Source of the DNA: Saprospiraceae bacterium
Lineage (GTDB): Bacteria; Bacteroidota; Bacteroidia; Chitinophagales; Saprospiraceae
DNA: 64,000 nucleotides
Direction of reading: 5' to 3'
NCBI GenBank assembly: GCA_025055285.1
Contig: JANWXM010000010.1
Location: 53,339-117,338, forward strand
Below are positions 29,525 to 40,100 of this stretch, piece by piece. The first letter of the stretch is position 1. Each line of letters opens with the position of its first letter. Both the position numbers and the translations under genes were made by a program. The notes under the pieces were generated by a model, which ran no database searches, was not told the DNA's origin, and worked only from the letters and a program-made list of their open reading frames with translations.

Positions 29525-30913
29525 TTACGAGGAGGGTGTCATCAAGGGATTCTCCCGCCGAGAATAAGGCTCGTTTTCTTCATGAGAAATAACCCCTGGA
29601 CCTTGCTGAATTTTACGATTTAGCAAGTAGATAAATAGTAGAAATAGTACGGTGTAAACAAAGAAGAAGAGAATGAGTGAGAAAAGCACTTGATTAGCGG
29701 TAACATTTCGAGAAAGTGCTTCGCTGGTGCGTAGAAGGCCGTACACTACCCATGGCTGGCGTCCCATCTCGGCAGCAAACCATCCTGCTTGGTTAGCTAT
29801 TTGAGGAAGTAAGACGGCCCACACGAAGAGATGCATCAACCATCGCGTCTGAAAAAGACGTCCTCGATACCACATCCATACACCTAGTAAAGATAAAGCA
29901 ATAAGAATCAGACCAATGGTAACCATCAAGTGATATAATTGAAAAATAGCGTTTACCTGAGTTGGTCGGTTGTCTGGCGAGAAGCTTTTCAATCCTCGAA
30001 TAGGTGCATGAAAACTACCCTGGCTCAAAAAAGAGATACCCCCTGGGATGGCCAAACCCACTGTCCTTTGTTGTTTTGCATCGACCCATCCAAATAAATA
30101 CAGATCAGCGGGTGCCAGTGAATCGAAGTGACCTTCAAAGGCCGCTAATTTAGTAGGTTGATATTTAGCAACAATCTCTGCGCTCCGATGTCCCGTTAAC
30201 AGTTGAGCACAGCTAAATACTGTGGCTACTACCAGAGCAATTTTGAAAGCCGGTTGCGCAATGGTTTCATGGCGTTTTTTGAGAATATACCAGGCATTCA
30301 CACTCATGACGAGAAAGGCTCCCGCAAGAAAAGCGCCAATCCATACGTGTAAGAGGCGATCCACACTCGAGGGATTGAACACCATCGCCCAAAAGTCTGT
30401 GATCTCCGCGCGGGCCTCCAGGCCCTCTCCCACGATGCGATAGCCTGCGGGCGTCTGCTGCCAAGAGTTTGCCACCACGATCCACACGGCAGAAAACATG
30501 GAACCCAGCCAGACCATAACCGTTGAGATGAAGTGCACTGCAGGAGGCACACGATTCCATCCAAAAAGCAGTATACCTAAGAAGCCTGCTTCCAAAGCGA
30601 AAGCAAAAATACCCTCTGCTGCTAAAGCGGAACCGAAAATATCGCCCACATAGCGTGAATAAGTGGCCCAGTTAGTACCAAATTCAAACTCCATCACAAC
30701 ACCTGTCGCTACGCCCAAGCCAAAGATAAGGGCAAAGATCTTAATCCAAAAACGCGTCATCTGTTCGTACTCTTTTTTTCGAGTACGCAGGTACATCCCC
30801 TCCATAATGACTAGGATCAGACCTAGCCCAATGCTCAAGGGCGGATACAGGTAGTGAAAAGCTACGGTATAGGCAAATTGAACACGCGCAAGAATTTCGA
30901 CATCCATGTTCAA
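29525..30913 (-). CDS. cydA: Cytochrome bd ubiquinol oxidase subunit I
   Basis: [73 protein letters not shown]. Confidence 0.96.
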   Translation of the reverse strand: MNMDVEILARVQFAYTVAFHYLYPPLSIGLGLILVIMEGMYLRTRKKEYEQMTRFWIKIFALIFGLGVATGVVMEFEFGTNWATYSRYVGDIFGSALAAEGIFAFALEAGFLGILLFGWNRVPPAVHFISTVMVWLGSMFSAVWIVVANSWQQTPAGYRIVGEGLEARAEITDFWAMVFNPSSVDRLLHVWIGAFLAGAFLVMSVNAWYILKKRHETIAQPAFKIALVVATVFSCAQLLTGHRSAEIVAKYQPTKLAAFEGHFDSLAPADLYLFGWVDAKQQRTVGLAIPGGISFLSQGSFHAPIRGLKSFSPDNRPTQVNAIFQLYHLMVTIGLILIALSLLGVWMWYRGRLFQTRWLMHLFVWAVLLPQIANQAGWFAAEMGRQPWVVYGLLRTSEALSRNVTANQVLFSLILFFFVYTVLFLLFIYLLNRKIQQGPGVISHEENEPYSRRENPLMTPSS

Positions 30914-30936
30914 AAATTTCGACGTCCATGTTTAAA
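30893..30936. repeat. 22-bp imperfect tandem duplication across the cydA start
   Basis: aatttcgacatccatgttcaaa / aatttcgacgtccatgtttaaa, 20 of 22 identical, directly adjacent. Confidence 0.85.
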
Positions 30937-30948
30937 TTGGACTCCTAA

Positions 30949-31263
30949 TTAGCCTAACTTAGGGCGCAGACTCGTCCATGCGCCGCCGTTATAGGCCTTG
31001 ATGCCGTGCTTACTCAGTAGCTCTGCCGCTAATCGGCTGCGCATGCCACTGCGACACACGGTAATTACCAGCGCATCTTTTCTTTTGAGCGCTGCTATTT
31101 GATTAGGCAGGTGGTCGAGCGGGATGTTAATCGAACCCGATAGATGACCGGCGCGATATTCTTCTAGTGTACGTACGTCAACAACAACAGCGCCTTGTTC
31201 TATAAGTTCTTTAAAATTCACTTTCGGGCCAAGCCCTAGCCATCGCCTTAACAAGCTAAGCAT
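30949..31263 (-). CDS. Rhodanese-like domain protein
   Basis: VVDVRTLEEYRAGHLSGSINIPLDHL, active-site loop CRSGMRS. Confidence 0.9.
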   Translation of the reverse strand: MLSLLRRWLGLGPKVNFKELIEQGAVVVDVRTLEEYRAGHLSGSINIPLDHLPNQIAALKRKDALVITVCRSGMRSRLAAELLSKHGIKAYNGGAWTSLRPKLG

Positions 31264-31275
31264 GATGTTACTAGT

Positions 31276-31563
31276 TTAATGTGTGAGCATTTGGTGGCGC
31301 ATTGTATTCAATACGTCCTCTAAACTACCACCGTTATGTACGTCGGAAACACCTGCTTGCCGAAGGATCTGAACAGCCATGCCACTGCGATTACCGCTGC
31401 GACAATACAATATGCGAGGCGCTGGCATAGCAGCAATCTCGGAAATCCGATGAGGAATAGTATCTAACGGGATATTGATGGCTCCTTCCGCGTGGCCAAG
31501 ACGATATTCCTCTGGTGTACGCACGTCGATAAGTGTAGCGTTTGACAGGTTGCTTTGCTGCAT
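31276..31563 (-). CDS. Rhodanese-like domain protein
   Basis: LIDVRTPEEYRLGHAEGAINIPLDTI, active-site loop CRSGNRS. Confidence 0.9.
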   Translation of the reverse strand: MQQSNLSNATLIDVRTPEEYRLGHAEGAINIPLDTIPHRISEIAAMPAPRILYCRSGNRSGMAVQILRQAGVSDVHNGGSLEDVLNTMRHQMLTH

Positions 31564-31680
31564 CGTTTTAGTTCTTTTTGTTGAAAATTAGGTAGTGCAA
31601 AGGTGCAGGCATATGCCTTCAACGGGTCGTGACGGAAGTCACTGTTTAGCTCGCCATTCTTCGCGATTTTGTTGACTTTT

Positions 31681-32946
31681 TTATTTCAAGACTTCTTTAA
31701 ACTCGCTTAAGTTTGGCTTATACTTCCTCGGTCGCCGTTTTTCGTACTCATAAATTGCTCGACTTAAGGTCCTTAAGAAAGGTCTTCCTATCGTTTCGTA
31801 TTCGTAACGATCGTCGTTGAAGATGCCATCGGCATTACAGAGGAGGGTAGCAGCGAGGATCCACTCTATTCCATTGTCAAAATCGACCAAATAGGCGACA
31901 TCTGTCATAGTGCCGTATGCCAGACCAACTTTGTTGAAGATACGAAGAGGGCCTTTGTAAGTTTGAGATGCTTCAGGGAAGAGGAAGAATTTTACGTAGT
32001 GGTCGGGGTATTGGGTGGAGTCATAACGGGGCCAGTCGCATTCACGTGGAAACAAGCCCATATATCGCCATATAAAGCGATAATCATCTTCCGTTAGGTC
32101 GAAGCGATAGCGGTCGGGCACAGCGCGAGGGAACAGAACGGCGCGCAGCATCTGCTCCATGTCGCTAAGAGCGAACCAGTTTTTGGTCTGCATATTAAAG
32201 GGCTCGTTGATAACCTCTCCGGCGGCATTTACCCATCCTCTACCCAAGGCGGTGGTGTGCTGAGGGTTAAGCCACTTTTGTTGGCCTACTTTTTCCTCCT
32301 CTCGATAAATGAGCTGACCCTGAGGGTCGTAAAATTCAATCGGGCTGGCGTATCGCTGGTCTCGATTGGGTGCATAGAAACGGTGTACAATACCTGTGCG
32401 CAGGTAACCCTTCTCGCGCAGGGTCTGGTTGATGTAGTCTATTCCTAAAAATTCGAAAAGCCGGTTGTAGGCGGGATTGTCGCTTACGACAAAGATTTTC
32501 CGAATATCATGCGCGATAGTAAGTTGTCCGTTTGGCGCAGTAGAGTCAGAAACGTATCGCTGTTGAAACGGACGTAGCGAATCTATCCGATAAGGTGTAT
32601 CTCGGTGGAGGGTAGGGTAGCCTTTTTGGCGAAGGCGATTGATTTTTTCTAGAGCTAGCAGGGCCAGTGGCATTTTGACCATGCTAGCCGGGTAAAAATA
32701 GCGTGTGCTATCGGCATGATAGCTGAATGTGCGGAAGAGTGGTGTTCCGTCGGCCTGGCGGTCAATCTGTGTGTACAAAATTTGCAGTTGGTACCTCTGA
32801 GGATGGTCTAACACTTCGCGCGCAATAGAATCTTGCCGCAGCGCACTTAGAAGAGTCAAGAGAGGGTCTTCTGGCTGTTTCAACTTTTTTCCCGGAGAGC
32901 AACTGCTCCCGCAAATCGCTAGAAAAAATATCCAATGAAGTTTCAT
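31681..32946 (-). CDS. Serine hydrolase lipoprotein, class A beta-lactamase-like fold
   Basis: Lipobox-like CGSSC; SMVK (SxxK), VVSDNPAYNRLF (SDN), NKVGLAYGTMTDVAYL (KxG). Confidence 0.75.
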   Translation of the reverse strand: MKLHWIFFLAICGSSCSPGKKLKQPEDPLLTLLSALRQDSIAREVLDHPQRYQLQILYTQIDRQADGTPLFRTFSYHADSTRYFYPASMVKMPLALLALEKINRLRQKGYPTLHRDTPYRIDSLRPFQQRYVSDSTAPNGQLTIAHDIRKIFVVSDNPAYNRLFEFLGIDYINQTLREKGYLRTGIVHRFYAPNRDQRYASPIEFYDPQGQLIYREEEKVGQQKWLNPQHTTALGRGWVNAAGEVINEPFNMQTKNWFALSDMEQMLRAVLFPRAVPDRYRFDLTEDDYRFIWRYMGLFPRECDWPRYDSTQYPDHYVKFFLFPEASQTYKGPLRIFNKVGLAYGTMTDVAYLVDFDNGIEWILAATLLCNADGIFNDDRYEYETIGRPFLRTLSRAIYEYEKRRPRKYKPNLSEFKEVLK

Positions 32947-33500
32947 TTTCCTCTTTTTAGAAGGTTAATGTATGCTCACGCGCAAGGCACTAGACTTTGG
33001 TGGAAGTAGCCTCGCATGCGCTCATCGAGAGGGAGTGTTTAAAGAAGATGTACACAATGAACAAACCCGTTCTGGGCGCAAAACTCGTAGAGGGCATGCG
33101 TCTTTTTTTACCGTTTCTAGTGTTTCATTCTAATTTGGAAGGAGTTAAAGGCAATAAAAATGCCTCACAGGTTACTTTCAGGATTTATGCCCGCTAGATA
33201 TGGGACTTTTGCCTAGCTAGCCGTAGGTTTAACAATCTGTTTTGGGTTAGCCTGCAGCTGGAAACATTCATTTATTGGCGGAGAAAGACGCTTTGCCCTA
33301 TTCATTAGGTCTGGAAATGGCCCTCTAGCTGGTGGAGTAGACATTGACGTGTGAAGTACTATTTGCGACTTTGGTCAGCAATTGGAGCAACACGCGCTAG
33401 AGAGGCAAAGGCATTCTATCGAATAGCGGATTTTGGTTAAATTTTAAGTTGAGAAACTAGGGAGGTGTTCGTTGGCCTTAATCACCTAAGCCGGGCGCGT

Positions 33501-33508
33501 TACTTTTG
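33501..33508 (+). promoter_or_regulatory. TACTTTTG box upstream of the ECF sigma gene
   Basis: TAnnTTTG overlapping the ORF-track GTG start at 33508. Confidence 0.5.
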
Positions 33509-33561
33509 TGAGCATTTTTAAACTGAGCCTTGGTTACCCTGGGCGCGCGAAGAGCATCAAT

Positions 33562-34158
33562 ATGGCGAACACAAGTTGGAGCGATGAGGCCTTAGTGTCA
33601 GGTATTCGAGCGGGCGGAACGGCGCGTGAAGAAGCGCTTAAGCGCCTCTACCTGATGCCAGGCTTGCGCGATACCGTTACTCGATACATTATGGCAAACG
33701 GCGGTTCTCAACAGGATGCTCAGGATATCTTCCAAGAAGCATTAATCATCTTAGATCGCAACATTCGCGAAGGACGCTACGAGGCGCGCAGTGCCCTGAC
33801 TACCTATTTTGTCGCTATAGCTAAGTGGCGCTGGGTAACGGTGCGTCGCCAGCAAAACCGATACACAGACTTGAGCCCAGCGCATTATGACACTCTCGTA
33901 GAAAGTCCTGAGGCAGAAACCATTCGCATCGAATACCGCGCGCTGTTTGAGGAGGCTCTGGCCCAGATCGGTGAACGCTGTCGCGAACTGTTGCGTTTGT
34001 ATCAGTTGGACTATTCAATGGAGGAAATCGCTCAGCTAATGCGCTATAACAGCGCTGATGTAGCGAAGAAGGAGGCTTATCGCTGTCGAATGCGCTTTCG
34101 CGAGCTGTTGCAGAGCAATCCGGCCTTTGCTGTCCTGATAGAAAATCGTCGCCTCTAA
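33562..34158 (+). CDS. RNA polymerase sigma factor, ECF/sigma-70 family
   Basis: DAQDIFQEALIILDRNIREG (region 2), CRELLRLYQLDYSMEEIAQLMRYNSADVAKKEAYRCRMRFRELL (region 4). Start moved to MANTSWSDE. Confidence 0.85.
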   Translation: MANTSWSDEALVSGIRAGGTAREEALKRLYLMPGLRDTVTRYIMANGGSQQDAQDIFQEALIILDRNIREGRYEARSALTTYFVAIAKWRWVTVRRQQNRYTDLSPAHYDTLVESPEAETIRIEYRALFEEALAQIGERCRELLRLYQLDYSMEEIAQLMRYNSADVAKKEAYRCRMRFRELLQSNPAFAVLIENRRL

Positions 34159-34192
34159 TTACGCTGACGTCACAAATAAAACCTTTCTTGCC

Positions 34193-35143
34193 GTGCTGCG
34201 CTTTGAACAGATAGAAAGATACCTTGCTGGCAAGATGCCACCTGATGAGCGCCAGCTTTTCGAGGCCGAGATGGCCCAAAATGCTGAATTAGAGGCTTTG
34301 GTCAACCAGCATCGTTTGGAGCGAATTGGCCTAGAGCTGCTCGTCGAAAAGGATTTGCGCGCAAAAATGCAAGCATGGGACCGAGAGACGGAACTCTTGC
34401 GGCAGCTTCAACCCAAGCGGGCTGCTAGGCGCCCTTTATACATGATGTTGCGCGCTGCTGCCTTGATAGCCGTTCTTGTCCTAGGTTACTGGTGGTTGCG
34501 CGAGCGCGCGTCTGATGAGCCCGCACCTCAATCCAACATCGTTCAGACGCAGCCTAAATCTCAAAAACGGCCCTCGGAGAAAAGCAAGCCTAGGATTCAA
34601 CCAGACAAATTTGAAACACCAACTACTTCTGGTGAGATGGCTCAGCACGAGCTGCCCTCCAATGCCATCGAGGAGATGCAACCCGGGAGCTCTGCTGTAG
34701 ACTATGCTGCCCTTGCTGACGAGTTCTTCGTTGAGCGCGATTTCTTGCCTCCTAGCGGCGTGAAGAGCGGTTCAAGAAGTTACCTAGAAGGTCTAAGAAG
34801 CTTACAAAGTGGTCATTATCAGGATGTGATTGCTTCTTTCAGACCTGAACTTTCGCCAGTGCCCACTGCCGAAGAAATGCTTCAGCAAGAGCTCTTGGCT
34901 GTCGCCTACTTCAAAAATGGCCAGTACGCCGAGGCGGAGATGGCTTTCCGCCGCATCGCTAGCAGTGGGCTGCAGCCTTATGCGCAGCGTGCAGAGTGGG
35001 GGATCGTACTGGCTATTCTCAAACAAATGCCTCAGCGTCAAAGTGCTCTGAAGGCTGCACTAGAAGCTATTTCTGCGCAGCACCCATTCTACGCAAAAGC
35101 TCAGTACTTGAGAGAGCGCCTGCAAACTGAGCTCAGCAACTAA
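34193..35143 (+). CDS. Single-pass membrane protein, putative anti-sigma-like with TPR-like C-terminus
   Basis: Cytosolic N-terminus FEQIERYLAGKMPPDERQLFEAEMAQNAEL, one TM (AALIAVLVLGYWWL), C-terminal helical repeats; adjacent to the sigma factor. Confidence 0.6.
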   Translation: MLRFEQIERYLAGKMPPDERQLFEAEMAQNAELEALVNQHRLERIGLELLVEKDLRAKMQAWDRETELLRQLQPKRAARRPLYMMLRAAALIAVLVLGYWWLRERASDEPAPQSNIVQTQPKSQKRPSEKSKPRIQPDKFETPTTSGEMAQHELPSNAIEEMQPGSSAVDYAALADEFFVERDFLPPSGVKSGSRSYLEGLRSLQSGHYQDVIASFRPELSPVPTAEEMLQQELLAVAYFKNGQYAEAEMAFRRIASSGLQPYAQRAEWGIVLAILKQMPQRQSALKAALEAISAQHPFYAKAQYLRERLQTELSN

Positions 35144-35192
35144 AAAGTAGCACGGTCTATCGCCCAGTGCCCAACAAAAGGCTATCTGCCCT

Positions 35193-35200
35193 TACCTTTG
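35193..35200 (+). promoter_or_regulatory. TACCTTTG box upstream of the mutA-like gene
   Basis: TACCTTTG 18 nt before ATG 35219; overlaps the ORF-track TTG start. Confidence 0.55.
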
Positions 35201-35218
35201 CCTTCTGTAGCTGCGCAT

Positions 35219-36379
35219 ATGAGTTTACCTGAAGACTTTTTTGCAGATTTCCCGCCAGTTAGCAAAGCAGAATGGCTAGAGCGGATTGCTAAAGACCTCA
35301 AAGGCAAAGCCGTAGAAGACCTGTACTGGCAACTTAGCGATGAGTTGCGCATAGACCCCTTCGCTCACCCTGACGACCAACCGCAACCTCCCTTGCCTTT
35401 GAGTGAAGAGGTGCACCATTGGTCTATTAACGAAGATGTTGAGCAAGCCAATCCACAAGCAGCCAATCAGCAGGCATTAGAGGCGTTGGCCTTTGGCGCG
35501 GAAAGCATATCCTTCACTCTTTTGGACTTAGGGCAATTATCCACTCTTACTGAAAACATCTATTTAGATTACATTGAATTAAACTTCAGCGGCCAAGCGG
35601 TAGATGCTGCTCCGGCTGCTGTGTTGCATAACCTAGGAGAGGAAGCCCAGCGACGCGCAATACCTACTAACCGCTTACGAGGTGCACTCTATTACGACCC
35701 TTTGGCGCGCTCAAGGCCCGTCGACTGGCGTTATCTGAGCGATTTGGTGGCTTATGCGCGCGAGGCCTTTCCTGGCTATCGCGTCCTGAGCGTAAACGGA
35801 GGCTCGACGTACGTGGGCCCTGCTCAAGTTGTGCAAGAGCTAACTCGCCTGCTTCAGCGCGGAAATGAGTACTTGCGCCAGGGAGCCGAGCGCGGTATTG
35901 ACCCGGCAGCCCTCGCTGCGCAAATGCAATTTTGCCTTGAGGTGGGCAAGAGCTACTATGTAGAAATTGCGCGCCTGCGCGCCTTTTGTTTATTGTGGTT
36001 AAATATTTTGCAGGCATGGCGCATTCCTTTAGAGTATCCAGTGCTCGACGTGCGCTTTGCACCTGCTGCTTATACAGAGGAATTGTATACCAACATGATC
36101 CGAGCGACGACGATGGCTATGTCCGCTGTATTAGGCGGAGCTCGGCGCCTTACGGTGTTGCCGTATGACGCGGGTCGTGAACACTTGGCAAAATCCCCTC
36201 AGACGTTTAGCCGGCGCATTGCCCGCAATGTTCAGCATTTGCTTAAATTGGAAAGTGGTTTCGCCGAATTAACCGACCCCGTGGCGGGCAGTTATTTTTT
36301 GGAGAAATTGACAGCTCAGTTGGCTACGCATGCGTGGAAAGCCTTCTCTCAAGCGGAGGGCTCTTTTTCAGGCATGTGA
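35219..36379 (+). CDS. mutA: Methylmalonyl-CoA mutase small (beta) subunit-like protein, short C-terminus
   Basis: SLPEDFFADFPPVSKAEWLERIAKDLKGK, VNGGSTYVGPAQVVQELTRLLQRGNEYL, MIRATTMAMSAVLGGARRLTVLPYD, ELTDPVAGSYFLEKLT; ends ATHAWKAFSQAEGSFSGM*. Confidence 0.8.
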   Translation: MSLPEDFFADFPPVSKAEWLERIAKDLKGKAVEDLYWQLSDELRIDPFAHPDDQPQPPLPLSEEVHHWSINEDVEQANPQAANQQALEALAFGAESISFTLLDLGQLSTLTENIYLDYIELNFSGQAVDAAPAAVLHNLGEEAQRRAIPTNRLRGALYYDPLARSRPVDWRYLSDLVAYAREAFPGYRVLSVNGGSTYVGPAQVVQELTRLLQRGNEYLRQGAERGIDPAALAAQMQFCLEVGKSYYVEIARLRAFCLLWLNILQAWRIPLEYPVLDVRFAPAAYTEELYTNMIRATTMAMSAVLGGARRLTVLPYDAGREHLAKSPQTFSRRIARNVQHLLKLESGFAELTDPVAGSYFLEKLTAQLATHAWKAFSQAEGSFSGM

Positions 36380-37130
36380 AAAGTTTTCCTCGTCCTGAAC
36401 ATGCCTTGGCCAGTGTACTGCTAGCGTGCTCGACTTTTCTTGACGAGGTGTCGAGATATTCTTGCTCGGCTCTAGCGACAAAGAACTCCCTCCGATAAAC
36501 CTAAAGGCCGCAGGAAGTAGATAAAGAATTTTTTGGTCATAAACTGACCAAGCAAATACTCTCTGTTGAAACGGTTGTTTGACTGTTTCACACGGGAGCA
36601 GGCATACTAAGCGTCCCATAAAAACCCACGTAAACAAGTGGCGCAGGGCGAGATCACCTCTCCTCATTGAACTTTCTGACAAACAACACATCACAGAGAA
36701 AGGTCTAGAGCAACACAGCAAGCTTTCGAGAACAAGAGCTTTCACGGCACAGGTCAGATGCTACCGCTCCATGCCGCCTACACGAGACCTCAAAAATATT
36801 AATTGGGAAGCCAGCCTTGCGCTGTAGCCTGAGCTTTAAAGAAGCGACCCTTAGAGCTGCCCGTTGGACGTCTTAGCATCAGACGGTCAGCGCGCCGTTT
36901 GTACCCGGCGATGTTTTGTTGCTTGCGCTCGAAAGCGACAATTTCATTCAATAAACGCTCTTTGACAGCGCCTCGTTGAAAGGGCTTTTCTAAGGGTTGG
37001 TATTTAAGGTAAAGCAGCTGTTTCGTCCATGAGACGTGTAGTTTTTTATAAAAATATCTATTTTTCCGCCCGCTTTTGCTCGGACGCGATAATTGCGTGT
37101 TTTTTATCACAATTAAAAATATTTCTGTGT

Positions 37131-40100
37131 ATGAAACAACGTCTACTATGCTGTTTAATAGGGAGTTTGTTAGGATTTGGCCCATTATTAGGGCAATTGC
37201 CAAATGGAAGCACGGCGCCTAATTTTACCGTGGTGGACATCAACGGCAACTCCCACACATTGTATACCCTGCTCGATCAGGGCAAAACGGTGTACATAGA
37301 CTTCTTCGCTACGTGGTGTGGTCCTTGTTGGAATTACCATAATTCTCATGCGCTTCATCAAATTTGGGAACAATACGGCCCTCCAGGTACTAATGAGGCT
37401 TTCGTTCTCATGATCGAGGGCGATTGTAACACGAACACAGCATGTATCAACAATCCGCCAGCGTGCAATGCCAGCACTCAAGGGAACTGGGCAACTGGAA
37501 CGCCTTTTCCTATTGCCGACAATTGCAGCGTTCGAGCGCAATACCAAGTGACCTATTACCCTACTATTTATATGGTATGCCCGGCCGACCGAAAGATTTA
37601 CCTCGTAGGCCAACAACCAGCATCTGGGTTATGGGCAGCGCGCAGCGCGTATTGTCCACCTCTAGCAGTGAACGTAACCGTGACTAATGTGCAGCACGTC
37701 CGTTGCTATGGCACCAGCACTGGCTCGATTTCGATTACGGCTTCGGGCGGCAGCCCTCCGTATACTTACCAATGGTCGAACGGAGCGACTACGCAAAACC
37801 TCACTAATATTCCAGCAGGTGTATATACGTGCACAGTCACGAATGCTCAAGGGTGGACAGGTACTACTGGCCCCATTACTGTAGAAGATCCTCCAGCACC
37901 GCTTGATTTACAGATTGTTCAAGTAACACCAGTAGGTTGCCAAGGAGTCTTAGGCAGCATTGAGGTTGCCTCTTCTGGCGGCTGGAGTAATCACGTTTAC
38001 GCTTGGAGTAACGGTAAGACGGGAACAAAGGTAGAGGGACTAACGGCGGGAACATATACCTGCACGGTTACCGATCAGCGCGGTTGCACAAAGACGGTTA
38101 CTCAGGTCATGCCTCCACCTACCAATCCAACAGTCTCTATAGCACCACCTGGAGTCATCACCTGTGCTGTGCCCAGGATTCAGCTACAAGGTTCAGCGTC
38201 AGGTGGTTATAGTAATTCGTATTCGTATCAATGGACGGCTTCAGGAGGAGGTAACATTGTTTCGGGGGCGAATACGCCTACGCCTGTAGTTAATGCGCCA
38301 GGCGTTTACATTCTTCAGGTGACGGAGGAAGTGACTAAATGCCGAGGATTAGCTACAACAATTGTCACTGCAAATACTACTTTGCCTGACGCGAATGCAG
38401 GCCCTGACACCAACGTTACCTGTTTGGTTCCCAAGATAAAGCTGCAAGGAACAGCATCGACAGGCTCCAATTTCTTCTATGTGTGGAGCACCTACGGCGG
38501 CGGCCGCATCGTCTCGGGAGATAGTACCTTGACGCCGCTGATTGATTCAGGCGGCTACTACGTCCTCCGCGTTACAAACACGATTAACGGCTGCGTGCGA
38601 CGCGATACTGTATACGTTGCTCCAAAGAATTTGCCTCCTAAAGTAACTATTTCCCACGGCCCAATTAATTGCACGGCACCAACAGTAACTTTAAATACGA
38701 CCACAAGTGCTTCTAAACCTTCGTTTTCTTGGACGGGGCCCAACGATTTTACTTCTACCGAGCAAAGTCCGACGGTGTCTGTTGTGGGAGTGTATGCCCT
38801 TGCTGTACTAGACTCTGCTACAGGCTGCTTAAGGCGAGACACTACAGTGGTTCGCATAGACACCATTCTGCCTAGTGTTGAGGCTACGGGAGGAAAATTC
38901 ACTTGTGTGGTAGACTCCATTGTTTTGAATGCGGAGACACAGTCTAGTCGCGTGGTTTATGCGTGGACAGGGCCTGAAGATTTTGAAAGCGATGCCTCCA
39001 ATCCTGTCGTCAGGGTGGCGGGCGCCTACGTCCTCATGGTCACCGATACAGTTAATGGATGCATATCCACGGATACTGCATGGGTACTTTACGATACTCT
39101 CCCTCCTGCTGCAAGTGCGACGGCTCCCAGCGCGCTTAATTGCAATACTTTTCAAGTCACGCTGGACGGAACAGCTTCAGCGCAGGGAACACATTTTAAC
39201 TATCTATGGACAACACCGGACGGGCACATTGTTTCGGGCGACACCACCTTACAGCCTGTGGTGGACGCGGCAGGCACATATGTCCTTCTCGTTACCGACA
39301 ATGCGCGAGGTTGTACGGCCACAGCTAGTATCCAAGTAATTCAGCGTCAGCCTGTTATTGCCGAAGCGGAACAGTATCAGGCAGTCTCTTGCTCTGGCGG
39401 TAACGATGGCAGTGCCGTGGTGCAGGCTAGCGGCGGCAGCGGTGAGTTCTCCTTCTTGTGGAGCACAGGTGAAGAAACTGCTCAAGCAACTAACCTCGCT
39501 GCCGGCACATACACTGTAATTGTCACCGATACGGAGGGCTGCAGTGCTGTTGCAAGCGTAACCGTTCATCAACCTCCTGCACTAAACCTGCAGGTTTCCG
39601 CTACGCCGCAATCAGCAGCTGACGTCAATGACGGTAGCGCTATTGTTCAGCCTTCCGGGGGTACAGGGAACTATACTTATCAGTGGAGCAACGGAGAAAC
39701 CACGCCGACCATTGCCAATCTTGCGCCAGGCATATATACAGTTGTGGTCACCGATGAAAATGGCTGTACAGCATCGCAATCCGTAGTAGTCAACGCTTTT
39801 GACTGTACCCTTGATGCTGTTGCTACGTACACAAATGTCACGTGTTTTGGTGCTCGCGATGGCACCGCTCGAATTCTTGTCAGCGGCGCAAATGAGCCCG
39901 TCCGTTACACGTGGAGCCATGGAGCAAATACTGCCGAAGTAAGTCAGCTCAGCCCAGGTACCTATACTGTTCAGGTGTTGGACAATGCCAACTGTGCTGA
40001 TGTGCTGCAAATTACGATTACTCAGCCTGAACGTCTGATCGCAAATGCCTCAGCCACAGGAGAAACTTTTGTGGGCGGAAAGGATGGCACGGCTGTCGCC

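Noticed and set aside
36799-37203. Minus-strand 134-aa ORF upstream of the giant T9SS gene
   Set aside because: Its N-terminal third is antisense to the signal-peptide region of the T9SS gene and no family was recognised; may be a remnant but unsupported.
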